Origin: an uncultured Pelagibacteraceae bacterium
Lineage (GTDB): Bacteria; Pseudomonadota; Alphaproteobacteria; Pelagibacterales; Pelagibacteraceae
Assembly: GCA_902609705.1 (NCBI GenBank)
Contig: CACLSX010000012.1
Location: 1 to 34,499, forward strand
Length of the DNA stretch: 34,499 bases
Reading direction: 5' to 3'
The number at the start of each line of letters is the position of its first letter. Positions within the stretch are counted from its first letter, which is position 1. Under the pieces are notes generated by a model. The model searched no databases. It worked only from the letters and a program-made list of their open reading frames with translations, and was not told the origin of the DNA. Position numbers and translations under genes: made by a program. Shown in pieces: positions 1 to 7,968 of the stretch.

Positions 1-2
1 GA

Positions 3-320
3 GATCAAGTAAGAATAATTGGTATCACAGCTCCTGAAAGAGTAGGTGATGCACCAGAAGCTCCAACATTAAAAGAGCAAGGATATGATGTTCAGTTTGT
101 TAACTGGAGAGGTTTCTTTGCACCAAAAAGTATGAGCATGAGTGACTATAACAAAATCTCTAAAATGCTTGGCGACGTTCAAAAAACACCAGAGTGGGAA
201 GCTGTTAGAAAAAGAAATGCATGGGTAAATATTTATAACCCAGGTTCTAAATTTGATGCATTCTTGGAAAAACAAACGGTTGAGATGACAGCTCTGATGA
301 AAAAACTTGGAGTAATATAA
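3..320 (+). CDS. tctC: TctC-type substrate-binding protein, C-terminal part (partial)
   Basis: This is the last 105 codons of a gene that begins before the window; the frame is open from base 3. The fragment carries the family's typical ending: a strand followed by TAPERVGDAPEAPTLKEQGY, then a VNWRGFF segment that packs against the ligand in known TctC/Bug structures, and a closing helix. TctC proteins are periplasmic receptors that hand a carboxylate to the TctA/TctB membrane pair. The two genes that follow encode those partners, which supports the call. The ligand cannot be deduced because the N-terminal lobe is missing. Confidence 0.9.
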   Translation, partial: DQVRIIGITAPERVGDAPEAPTLKEQGYDVQFVNWRGFFAPKSMSMSDYNKISKMLGDVQKTPEWEAVRKRNAWVNIYNPGSKFDAFLEKQTVEMTALMKKLGVI

Positions 321-350
321 TCTTTATAGATTATTAAAGAATGTAAAGCA

Positions 351-821
351 GTGAGAATAAGTCCTACAAAATTTATCTCACTGATTTTTCTAGTTTTATC
401 AGTATTTTATTTATACACAGCTTACAACATCCAAGTATTTGCATTTGATGAGAACGCTCCATTCAATGCTAGGACTTTTCCAATATATTTAGGTTGGGCT
501 GGAATAATTTTATCAAGTTTAAAAATAATATTACCTGAAAAAGTTACTACAGAGGTAAATCATAAACACTTAGATTATAAAAGTATAATCTATCTAATAA
601 TTATCTCACTAATATATGCAGCTGTAATTTTGAAAATTGGATATTTTATATCAACTTCTTTATTTCTGTTTGCATCTTACTATTTCTTAGGTGAAAGAAG
701 ATGGGGGTTAATGTTTATTTTATCTTTCCCATTTGTTGCTGCATTTATGTATTTGTTACATGGATTATTAAACATTTATCTTCGTGATCCGTTTTTAAAA
801 TATATCGGAGTTATGGGATGA
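351..821 (+). CDS. tctB: TctB family small membrane subunit of a tripartite tricarboxylate transporter
   Basis: This 156-residue protein has four predicted hydrophobic segments (about residues 8-26, 43-60, 76-98 and 117-142), the usual size and layout of TctB. The start is GTG at 351; no in-frame ATG lies close upstream. The stop overlaps the tctA start in an ATGA arrangement, so the two subunits are probably translationally coupled. TctB proteins diverge strongly in sequence, so the identification rests mainly on position between tctC and tctA plus topology. The 30-base gap after tctC shows only a weak AU-rich inverted repeat. Confidence 0.85.
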   Translation: MRISPTKFISLIFLVLSVFYLYTAYNIQVFAFDENAPFNARTFPIYLGWAGIILSSLKIILPEKVTTEVNHKHLDYKSIIYLIIISLIYAAVILKIGYFISTSLFLFASYYFLGERRWGLMFILSFPFVAAFMYLLHGLLNIYLRDPFLKYIGVMG

Positions 822-2317
822 TAGAAGGCATACTTATCGGATTATCAACTGCTTTATCTTTAACAAATATTTTAATGGTGATGGTTGGATGTTTTGCAGG
901 AACAATAATTGGAATGTTACCTGGACTTGGACCAATGACTGCAATTGCATTAATGATACCAATTACTTATGGCTTTGATCCATCAACGGGTTTGATATTG
1001 ATGGCCGGTGTTTACTACGGTGCAGTATTTGGAGGATCAACATCTTCAATTTTATTAAATGCTCCTGGAATACCAGGAACTGTTGCTACTGCTTTTGATG
1101 GTTATCCAATGGCACAACAAGGTAAAGCTGGTAAAGCTTTAGCGATAGCAGCATATAGTTCATTTGCAGGTGGAACAATTTCTGCAATATTTTTATTAGT
1201 TGCAGCCCCTAGTTTGTCAAAAGTAAGTTTAGCTTTTAGATCACCTGATTATTTTGCATTAATGATCTTAGGTTTAACTGCCATTTCTGCATTTTCGTCA
1301 AAAGGACAGTTTTTAAAGGCAATGATGATGGTAGTTTTAGGATTAATGTTAGCAACTGTAGGACAAGACTCGTTGTCAGATATCACAAGGTTCACATTTA
1401 ATAATATGAATCTAACTGATGGAATAAGCTTTGTATTAATCGTCATGGCTACATTTGCAATGAGTGAAGCTCTTACAATTATTTTTAGAGGAAAAGATCC
1501 AAATAGAGCTGCAAAACAAATTTCATTAACAGAACTAGGTTCAATTAAAGTAAATAAAGAGGAAACAATCAAAATGGCTAAAACGATACCTAGGTCATCT
1601 ATATTGGGTTTTTTGATAGGTGTTCTACCTGGAGCAGGCGCAACTATAGCATCTTTCTTAGCTTATGGAATGGAAAGAAATTATGTAAATGAAGAAGAAA
1701 AACAAAAATTTGGAAAAGGTAGTGTTCATGGTTTATCCGCACCAGAAACTGCTAACAATGCAGCTTGCTCTGGATCATTTGTTCCATTACTAACATTAGG
1801 AATTCCAGGGAGTGGTACAACAGCTGTAATGCTTGGAGCTCTTTTAGGATTTGGTATTCAGCCAGGACCAAGACTTTATCAGACAAACCCTGAAATTTTT
1901 TGGTCGGTTATCATGTCAATGTATATTGGTATGGTTGTACTTTTAATTTTAAATTTGCCATTAATTCCCTATATCGCTAGAATTTTAGCGGTACCTAGAA
2001 ATTACTTAATACCTTTAATTTTATTTTTCTCCGTGACTGGAATTTATTTAATGTCATTTAATAATTTTGATATTTTTTTAATGATAGGTATTGCAGTGGT
2101 TGCAACTTTTTTAAGGCTCTATGATTTTCCCATGCCACCTTTAATATTAGCTTTTGTACTAGGGGGATTAATGGAGGAAACATTGAGAAGGTCACTTTTG
2201 ATAAGTGATGGTTCACCTAATTTTTTATGGGATAGACCAATAACTCTAATAATATTATTGATCACAATCACAATTGTTGGGTGGCAAATTTTTTCAACTT
2301 TTAGAAAAAAAAGTTAA
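818..2317 (+). CDS. tctA: TctA family large permease of a tripartite tricarboxylate transporter
   Basis: This 499-residue polytopic membrane protein matches the usual TctA length of about 500. It has the two repeated family signatures: GMLPGLGP at residues 32-39 and GVLPGAGA at about 268-275, one in each half. These repeats are thought to form the substrate and sodium pathway. It begins inside the last codons of tctB (ATGA overlap) and is the last gene of tctCBA. Its stop overlaps by four bases the stop of the convergent gene on the other strand, leaving no room for a separate terminator. The substrate is unknown; family members carry citrate, other di- and tricarboxylates, and some aromatic acids. 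Confidence 0.95.
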   Translation: MIEGILIGLSTALSLTNILMVMVGCFAGTIIGMLPGLGPMTAIALMIPITYGFDPSTGLILMAGVYYGAVFGGSTSSILLNAPGIPGTVATAFDGYPMAQQGKAGKALAIAAYSSFAGGTISAIFLLVAAPSLSKVSLAFRSPDYFALMILGLTAISAFSSKGQFLKAMMMVVLGLMLATVGQDSLSDITRFTFNNMNLTDGISFVLIVMATFAMSEALTIIFRGKDPNRAAKQISLTELGSIKVNKEETIKMAKTIPRSSILGFLIGVLPGAGATIASFLAYGMERNYVNEEEKQKFGKGSVHGLSAPETANNAACSGSFVPLLTLGIPGSGTTAVMLGALLGFGIQPGPRLYQTNPEIFWSVIMSMYIGMVVLLILNLPLIPYIARILAVPRNYLIPLILFFSVTGIYLMSFNNFDIFLMIGIAVVATFLRLYDFPMPPLILAFVLGGLMEETLRRSLLISDGSPNFLWDRPITLIILLITITIVGWQIFSTFRKKS

Positions 2318-2730
2318 ATATAAATTTTATCAGCTAGACCGTAGCAAAGAATTCCACTTAGAACTGTTAAAATTCCTGATGCAATTACTCCTTCGCTATT
2401 TGTTTTGTCGTTATGTCCAAGCTTATTGATATAAATTGTATATATCCCAATTAAAAAATATAAAACGTTTTGAGCAAAAATTAATGTAAAGAAACCCCAT
2501 GTTCCTGCCAAACCATCTGCTTTAATTAACATTATGTATAGTGCTACTAAAACTGATGCAATAAACGGTGCTCCAAAAAATCTAACCATCACAGCTGCAG
2601 AGTGATCTATATTGTATTGATCTAAAAATGACTTTGTTGCAACAACTGTTCTAAAAGCATAAACGGCGTAAACGATAAAATGAACAACAAAAATACTTAA
2701 ATAAATTATTCCATTAAATTTATCTAACAT
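2314..2730 (-). CDS. Small four-segment membrane protein of unknown function
   Basis: I do not recognise this 138-residue protein. It has four hydrophobic stretches (about residues 9-27, 48-66, 80-100 and 116-134) joined by short polar loops, with no obvious catalytic or metal-binding motif. The N-terminus begins directly with the first membrane segment after a short LDKFNG lead, which supports the chosen ATG. It lies 9 bases downstream of the glycosyltransferase gene on the same strand and is probably cotranscribed with it. Its stop overlaps the stop of tctA by four bases. Confidence 0.7.
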   Translation of the reverse strand: MLDKFNGIIYLSIFVVHFIVYAVYAFRTVVATKSFLDQYNIDHSAAVMVRFFGAPFIASVLVALYIMLIKADGLAGTWGFFTLIFAQNVLYFLIGIYTIYINKLGHNDKTNSEGVIASGILTVLSGILCYGLADKIYI

Positions 2731-2739
2731 GTTTTAACT

Positions 2740-3822
2740 TTATAAGATTCTTTTGTAGTTTTCAATTATCTTGTCCCAAAGAAAATTTTCAGAGTGTGTT
2801 TTGCACTCTTTTCCAAACTCAATATATTTATTACCTACAAATAAATTATCTATGCTTGAATAAATATCATCTAGGCTATTGCCATCGCAAATTAATCCTG
2901 TTTTATTATGAACAATTGCATCAGAAGCACCACCATCTTTACCACCTATAGATGGAATCCCATATTGTGCAGCTTCAATAAAAGAAATTCCAAAGCCTTC
3001 AACTGAGGTTTTGTGAATTATTGATGGCATTACAAAAATATTAGATTTTGCAATTAATGCATTTTTTAATTCATTAGATATATCACTTAAAAAATTTACA
3101 TATTTATCAAGTTTTAATTCTATCACTAATTTTTTTAAATTTTCTTCTTCATCTCCGTATCCTATACAGGTGTAAGTAATATCTGGATATTTCTCTTTTA
3201 AATTCCTAATAGCCATAATAACTTTTTCATGATTTTTTCTTTTGTCAAATCTAGAAACAGTAATTAGTCTTTGTTTTTTTCCTTTAAGCATTTCTTCTGC
3301 TTGTTTAAGGTCATCTTTTGGAATTTCTTCAACGGGATCTATACCTGGATTTATGACTATTAATCTTTTTTCTTCAACTCCAAGACTAACTGCTAAATTT
3401 TTTGTAAAGTTTGAGTTTGCCACCACATGGTCAACTTTATTTAAAACTTCTAAAACTTTTTTGTTTAATCTAGATCCTTTAGGGTGATTAATTTCTTTAG
3501 AATGAATTAGACATATTTTCTTTTTTTGGGATTTTATAAGTTCTAAACTTTTCCAGTGATCTGCAATGATACAATTCACATTTTTATTTTCATTTAAATA
3601 TTCATTTATAAGCAAAGATTTTCTATATTTTCTTAATAATTTAACTCCACTAACTCTTTCAATTGTAAATGAAACTTTGTCATCAAATTTTTTATGATCT
3701 TCGTGATAATCGGCAAAAACTTTAACCATATCAATTTTTGATAAAGATCTTGCTAATCCCCACATCAGATTTTGCATACCACCAACTTCAGGAGGGAAAG
3801 TTCTAGTTATTATTAAATACAT
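2740..3822 (-). CDS. GT4-family glycosyltransferase
   Basis: This 360-residue protein has the two-Rossmann GT-B layout. The N-terminal domain starts with TRTFPPEVGGMQNL, where PPEVGG is the typical glycine-rich donor-side loop of GT4 enzymes. The C-terminal domain has VSRFDKRKNHE (residues 189-199), the IGYGDEE turn, and the nucleotide-sugar binding EGFGISFIE (E275 to E283, the E-x7-E motif). Such enzymes transfer a sugar from a nucleotide donor in the cytoplasm during glycolipid or polysaccharide assembly. The start ATG overlaps the stop of the upstream thioredoxin-like gene by one base (TAATG). There is no surrounding polysaccharide cluster, so the acceptor is unknown. Confidence 0.9.
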   Translation of the reverse strand: MYLIITRTFPPEVGGMQNLMWGLARSLSKIDMVKVFADYHEDHKKFDDKVSFTIERVSGVKLLRKYRKSLLINEYLNENKNVNCIIADHWKSLELIKSQKKKICLIHSKEINHPKGSRLNKKVLEVLNKVDHVVANSNFTKNLAVSLGVEEKRLIVINPGIDPVEEIPKDDLKQAEEMLKGKKQRLITVSRFDKRKNHEKVIMAIRNLKEKYPDITYTCIGYGDEEENLKKLVIELKLDKYVNFLSDISNELKNALIAKSNIFVMPSIIHKTSVEGFGISFIEAAQYGIPSIGGKDGGASDAIVHNKTGLICDGNSLDDIYSSIDNLFVGNKYIEFGKECKTHSENFLWDKIIENYKRIL

Positions 3823-4376
3823 TAATTAGATGACCACTTAATACCACAACCCATACTTGGGAATTGTTCTTCGGGACCTTTACCTGTTTCTGAAACTTGT
3901 TTCATAGCAATAAATAAATCACTATCTCCTGATCTAACAGGTTTTAGTTCCCTTAATTCTCTTATTCTTCCTCTATATTGAAGACCAAAATCTTTATCAT
4001 AACCAAAAAAATCTGGAGTACATACAGCATCATATTTTTTTGCAATGTCTTGTGTTTCATCAATCAGGTAAGGAAAATTAAACTTATGTTTAATTGCAAA
4101 CTCTATCATTTTTTCAAAAGAATCTTCTGGATAATTAATTGGATCATTAGAGCATATTGCAACTGAATTTATTCCTAAATCGTTAAGTTTAGTACAATCC
4201 TCCACCACATCTTTTATAATTGCTTTTACATATGGACAATGATTACAAATAAACATTATCAACGTTCCATTTTCACCTTTGATATCATTTAAAGATATTA
4301 ATTTGTTTTCCGTAGATTTTAATTCAAAGTTTTCTGCTTTTTTTCCAAAATCACATACTGGTGTTTTAATAGGCAT
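3822..4376 (-). CDS. Thioredoxin-fold redoxin family protein (Prx-like)
   Basis: This 184-residue protein has an AhpC/TSA-like thioredoxin fold. The strand LIMFICNHCPYVK carries a CxxC pair, C44-N-H-C47, in the position of a thioredoxin or peroxiredoxin active site. The C-terminal MGCGIKW segment is typical of the Prx-like group of small bacterial redoxins. A thiol-disulfide or peroxide-related activity in the cytoplasm is likely, since no signal peptide is visible. It heads a three-gene minus-strand unit with the glycosyltransferase and the small membrane protein, and its start lies only 20 bases from the divergent gamma carbonic anhydrase gene. I see no Shine-Dalgarno sequence before it. 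Confidence 0.85.
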   Translation of the reverse strand: MPIKTPVCDFGKKAENFELKSTENKLISLNDIKGENGTLIMFICNHCPYVKAIIKDVVEDCTKLNDLGINSVAICSNDPINYPEDSFEKMIEFAIKHKFNFPYLIDETQDIAKKYDAVCTPDFFGYDKDFGLQYRGRIRELRELKPVRSGDSDLFIAMKQVSETGKGPEEQFPSMGCGIKWSSN

Positions 4377-4396
4377 AATGTAATAATATATAAATT

Positions 4397-4909
4397 ATGT
4401 TTTACGATTTGGAAGATAAAAAACCAAAAAACTCTGGCGAAAATTGGGTAGCACCAAATGCAACTATCATTGGAGATGTCACATTAGAAAAAAACTCCAG
4501 TGTTTGGTTTAATGCTGTAATTAGAGGGGATAATGAAAACATTCATGTTGGAGAAGGTTCAAATGTTCAAGACGGAAGCGTTTTACATACCGATCCAGGT
4601 TGCCCTTTAAGAATTGGTAAAGACGTAACTATCGGTCATATCGTTATGCTTCATGGATGTACAATTGGAGACAATAGTTTAATAGGTATTGGAGCTGTCA
4701 TTTTAAATAATGCAAAAATAGGTAAAAACTGCATCATTGGTGCAAAAGCATTAATAACTGAAAACAAAGAAATTCCAGATAACTCATTAGTAGTTGGAGC
4801 ACCAGGAAGAGTGGTAAGAAAACTTACTGATGATGAGATAGGTAAAATTACTGAGAACGCAAAACATTACCAAGATAACTGGAAAAGATACGTAAAAACA
4901 GTTTTTTAA
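4397..4909 (+). CDS. Gamma-class carbonic anhydrase family protein
   Basis: This 170-residue left-handed beta-helix protein is built from hexapeptide repeats from about residue 20 to 125 and ends in a C-terminal helix. The three zinc-ligand histidines expected of gamma carbonic anhydrases are present: H64 (in LHTD), H81 and H86 (in GHIVMLHG). It belongs to the YrdA/PaaY-like group, in which carbonic anhydrase activity is often weak or conditional, so the reaction is inferred from the ligands. No Shine-Dalgarno sequence precedes the ATG. Two bases after its stop begins the DUF1330 gene, so it probably leads a three-gene operon. Confidence 0.92.
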   Translation: MFYDLEDKKPKNSGENWVAPNATIIGDVTLEKNSSVWFNAVIRGDNENIHVGEGSNVQDGSVLHTDPGCPLRIGKDVTIGHIVMLHGCTIGDNSLIGIGAVILNNAKIGKNCIIGAKALITENKEIPDNSLVVGAPGRVVRKLTDDEIGKITENAKHYQDNWKRYVKTVF

Positions 4910-4910
4910 T

Positions 4911-5201
4911 ATGCCAGCAGGGTATGTAATTGCGCAATTAAGAGTAACTAATTCAGAAAATTATAAAGAGTACATTGAAAAAGTTAATCCAATTGTAAAA
5001 AAATTTGATGGAGAATTTTTAGTTAGAAATGGTGAATATCAAATATTTGATGGTGAAACTAAATTTCCAAGAATAATAGTTTTAAAATTTCCAAGTTATG
5101 AGAGGGCGCTAGAGTGGTATAATTCGGAAGAATATAAACCTATAAAACAGATTAGACTCGATAATTCTGAAGGGACAAATATAATAATTAGAGGATTATG
5201 A
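4911..5201 (+). CDS. DUF1330 family protein
   Basis: This 96-residue cytoplasmic protein matches the small ferredoxin-like (dimeric alpha/beta barrel) DUF1330 family. It has the opening YVIAQLRVTNSENYKEY, the central GGE-like turn (here DGEFLVRNG), and RIIVLKFPSYERALEWYNSEEY, the hallmark of the family's second half. No enzymatic role is established for the family. It starts two bases after the gamma carbonic anhydrase stop, and its own stop overlaps the next gene's start (ATGA), so all three genes are probably translated from one message. Confidence 0.9.
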   Translation: MPAGYVIAQLRVTNSENYKEYIEKVNPIVKKFDGEFLVRNGEYQIFDGETKFPRIIVLKFPSYERALEWYNSEEYKPIKQIRLDNSEGTNIIIRGL

Positions 5202-6064
5202 AAAAAATATTATTAGCATTATTAATTACATTATTTAGTTCATCAATATTCGCATCAGATGAAAAACCAGGTAGATTTTTTGAAGACCAACCAGATGTAA
5301 CTGATGATTATCAAATTCATTTTATTTATTTTCTTGCAAAAAAAACAAAAGATAATGAAAGAGACATAAATGGCTGGATAGAAAAAGAAGTCAAAAAAAT
5401 AGATGATTTATTTTTTAAAATGACTGGCAATAAGCAAAGATTAAAATTTGATTATAGACAAGATGGCAAACTAGATATCTCATTTGTAAGAATGGATCGT
5501 AAAGCTAAAAAAGGTGGATGGAATGTTAATTATCCAGATTATTACTTGCAAAAACAGGGATTTAATAATCCAAAAAAATTATATTTTTCATTCACAGATG
5601 CGTCAAGTGGAGATGGAGGTCAAATGGGACCTCATCATGGATACTTGTTTATAAAAAGAGCATCAGGTCAAATTACTAAAATTTCAATTCATGAGTTACT
5701 TCATGGCAATGGTTTTGCTATGCCTTGTACCAAAGGAGTTAAAAATGGATCACATTTAACCACTGGTATTCTTAGTCAAAATCTTTCAAAAAAATTTGGA
5801 AAAGGAGTTTACGATCACAATGATCCAACTTGTCCAGACTTAAAAGATTCAGTTTATTTAACTCCAACCTCAGATAATCCATTTGATCCACTACAAATTG
5901 CTTGCGCTTTAGGTCAAAAGAAAAGAGGTAATCCTCCTGGAAATTATCAAATTCCAGCAAGATATACTCATAAAAAATTACTTAAAGGACGAAAAAATGA
6001 ATGGTGTACTTATAAGTTAACTGAGTATGCCAAAGAAGATTGGTTTAAAAAATGGAAAGAATAA
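5198..6064 (+). CDS. Exported protein with HExxH motif, putative zinc metallopeptidase
   Basis: This 288-residue protein begins with a clear signal peptide (MKKILLALLITLFSSSIFA, cleavage likely after A19), so it should be periplasmic or secreted. Residues 165-169 read HELLH, a zincin-type HExxH motif in a predicted helix, followed by GNGF. In metzincins the third ligand would fall at residue 175, which is methionine here, so this is not a canonical metzincin. Conserved-looking C177, H207, C212, C237 and C270 suggest disulfides or another metal ligand. I do not recognise the family and cannot name a substrate. It overlaps the DUF1330 stop by four bases. Confidence 0.7.
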   Translation: MKKILLALLITLFSSSIFASDEKPGRFFEDQPDVTDDYQIHFIYFLAKKTKDNERDINGWIEKEVKKIDDLFFKMTGNKQRLKFDYRQDGKLDISFVRMDRKAKKGGWNVNYPDYYLQKQGFNNPKKLYFSFTDASSGDGGQMGPHHGYLFIKRASGQITKISIHELLHGNGFAMPCTKGVKNGSHLTTGILSQNLSKKFGKGVYDHNDPTCPDLKDSVYLTPTSDNPFDPLQIACALGQKKRGNPPGNYQIPARYTHKKLLKGRKNEWCTYKLTEYAKEDWFKKWKE

Positions 6065-6078
6065 TCTTGTAAAATTTA

Positions 6079-6477
6079 TTATTTATCACTTAGTTTTAAT
6101 ATTTTACAAGATAGTTTTAATTTAGGAAATCTTTTGTTTAAAATGGCTTTAATTTTTTCAAACGAGTCTTTATGAATTTTCTTTTCTATAAGCGAACTAA
6201 ATTCTTTTTTTCCATTTACTATTTTTGCTGCACCACAATCTTCGTGATTAATAACTATTAATTTATTAATATTATGCAACTTTATCGAAGTTGATAAATT
6301 ATCCAAAAAGGTTGAGTGCCATTTTTTAAATTTTTTAGAAGTTACACCAATGGCTGCTCCAGCAATAGTAAATGAGCTATACTTTCCAGTTAATTTCTTT
6401 TTTTTTAAATAATTAAAAACTTTTGGCTGAAACCTTGGATCCATACATGACAAAACCATAGCTTCATATTTTTTCAT
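6079..6477 (-). CDS. Short beta-carbonic-anhydrase-like protein
   Basis: With the start at 6477 the protein has 132 residues. A start 15 bases further upstream is open, but 6477 gives a TAATG overlap with the preceding gene's stop, and the protein then begins MKKYEAMVLSCMDPRF. It has the beta-carbonic anhydrase zinc site: C11-x-D13-x-R15, and H78-x-x-C81 followed by G. It is much shorter than typical beta enzymes of about 200 residues, and nearer in size to the compact mycobacterial type. Carbon dioxide hydration is therefore plausible but unproven. It is the last gene of a minus-strand unit. Confidence 0.8.
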   Translation of the reverse strand: MKKYEAMVLSCMDPRFQPKVFNYLKKKKLTGKYSSFTIAGAAIGVTSKKFKKWHSTFLDNLSTSIKLHNINKLIVINHEDCGAAKIVNGKKEFSSLIEKKIHKDSFEKIKAILNKRFPKLKLSCKILKLSDK

Positions 6478-7082
6478 TATGGTACCAACCAAGTATCTTT
6501 ACTATTATTAATGTCAAATCTAGCTCTTCGATGACCTTTTGCAGCTAAATATAACCACTCAATTGATTTAATTTTACACTGTATAACAGTAAAGTTTTTA
6601 TATCCTTCTTCGCTTTGTTCTTTTGTATAATCAAAATTATCTAATTCAGTTTTTAAACCAGATGTTGGAAAATCAGACTCTGTACCTGGTCCATTATCTA
6701 CTAAGTAACATTTACGACTTATATGTTGGGTTTTTTCCCAAGATTGTTTTGTTATATCATTATTGTGATTGATAATTGCTTCAACTTTTAATCTAACCTG
6801 TATTTTTTCATCTTTATCATAAAATAACATCGATGAATTCGGGTTTTTTTCTAATATTTTAATTTTATCAGATCTAATATCACTGTGGAATTGAACTAAA
6901 TTTTTTTGTTCATCTGATTTTCTAAGAACGACAATTCTACTTTCAATATTGTCTTCACTCCCACATGAAAATACAGGTATTCTAAAAGGAGACGATCTAT
7001 TAGTAACCGCATCAGTTAGCATTAACCAAATTTTCTTCTTTATTTCGGAAAAATCCTCGTAGTAGGGAACAGTGGTAGACAC
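6477..7082 (-). CDS. Pyridoxamine 5'-phosphate oxidase family flavoprotein
   Basis: This 201-residue protein resembles the split-barrel FMN-binding PNPOx family: an N-terminal helix, ESRIVVLRK, FHSDIRSDKI with FMN-phosphate contacts, SSMLFYD and the C-terminal IEWLYL-x4-HRRARF. It is more like the broader Alr4036-type group than true PdxH, whose C-terminal pyridoxal-binding signature I do not see, so the vitamin B6 role should not be assumed. The start is GTG, two bases after the stop of the upstream dehydrogenase gene. It overlaps the following carbonic-anhydrase-like gene by one base. Confidence 0.82.
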   Translation of the reverse strand: MSTTVPYYEDFSEIKKKIWLMLTDAVTNRSSPFRIPVFSCGSEDNIESRIVVLRKSDEQKNLVQFHSDIRSDKIKILEKNPNSSMLFYDKDEKIQVRLKVEAIINHNNDITKQSWEKTQHISRKCYLVDNGPGTESDFPTSGLKTELDNFDYTKEQSEEGYKNFTVIQCKIKSIEWLYLAAKGHRRARFDINNSKDTWLVP

Positions 7083-7084
7083 AA

Positions 7085-7960
7085 TTATTTTTTCTTTTTT
7101 AATCTAGCTATTAAACTTGAGCTATCCCAACGATTTCCACCCATTTTTTGAACTTCAGCATAATAACCATCAACAATTTCAGTTACTGGTACAGGCGAAC
7201 CGTTTCTTTTTGCTTCATCAATACAAATTTTTAAATCTTTTCTCATCCAATCTACAGCAAATCCGTAATCAAATTTATCAGCTACCATAGTTTTATATCT
7301 ATTTTCCATTTGCCATGACTGAGCTGCGCCTTTGGAAATAGTTTCCATAACTTTATCCATATCTAAACCTGCATTAATTCCAAAATTTACTGCTTCTGAT
7401 AATCCTTGAACTAATCCTCCTATACACATTTGATTAACCATTTTAGTTAGTTGTCCACTGCCTGATGGTCCAATCAAAGTTACTTTTTTACTATAACAAT
7501 CAATTATTGGCTCCGCTTTTTTAAAATCACTGTCATCTCCACCGACCATGACAGTTAATATTCCACCTTCAGCACCTGACTGTCCTCCTGATATAGGAGC
7601 ATCTAAAAAACCAAATCCTTTATCTTTTGCAGCTTTATAAAGTTCTCTAGAAATTTCAGCAGACACTGTTGAATTATCTATATATACACATCCTTCTTTA
7701 GCATTATGAAATAACCCATTATCACCTAAAGAGACTTGTCTTAGGTCATCATCATTTCCAACACATGTAAAAATAAAATCAGCATCTTTAGCAGCTTCAG
7801 ATGGTGTATCAGCCATATTACCTTTGTATTCACCAATCCACTTTTCTGCTTTTGATTTTGTTCTGTTAAAAACAGTTACATTATGTCCTGCTTTTGATAT
7901 ATATCCTGCCATTGGATAACCCATTACACCAAGACCTATGAAAGCAACTTTAGAAGTCAT
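7085..7960 (-). CDS. 3-hydroxyisobutyrate dehydrogenase family oxidoreductase
   Basis: This 291-residue beta-hydroxyacid dehydrogenase has the Rossmann signature GLGVMGYPMAG at residues 9-19. The substrate loop is DAPISGG at about 120-126, and the catalytic lysine is K173 in GQLTKMVNQ. An Asn-Arg-Thr after the second strand (FNRT) is often associated with NADP preference. Candidate substrates are 3-hydroxyisobutyrate (valine breakdown), tartronate semialdehyde or glyoxylate-type aldehydes; the sequence alone does not decide. It is the first gene of a three-gene minus-strand unit. Its ATG lies 8 bases from the ATG of the divergent MFS gene and has no Shine-Dalgarno sequence. Confidence 0.9.
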   Translation of the reverse strand: MTSKVAFIGLGVMGYPMAGYISKAGHNVTVFNRTKSKAEKWIGEYKGNMADTPSEAAKDADFIFTCVGNDDDLRQVSLGDNGLFHNAKEGCVYIDNSTVSAEISRELYKAAKDKGFGFLDAPISGGQSGAEGGILTVMVGGDDSDFKKAEPIIDCYSKKVTLIGPSGSGQLTKMVNQMCIGGLVQGLSEAVNFGINAGLDMDKVMETISKGAAQSWQMENRYKTMVADKFDYGFAVDWMRKDLKICIDEAKRNGSPVPVTEIVDGYYAEVQKMGGNRWDSSSLIARLKKKK

Positions 7961-7968
7961 ATTTTTTT

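Noticed and set aside
321..340. Inverted repeat TCTTTA/TAAAGA between tctC and tctB
   Set aside because: The stem is only six A-U-rich pairs with one G-C on each side and no U-tract, so I do not call it a terminator or processing site.
1249..1572. Antisense open frame of 107 codons inside tctA
   Set aside because: It is a shadow of the tctA reading frame, with no ribosome site and no recognisable protein features. The same holds for the other open frames opposite or inside recognised genes.
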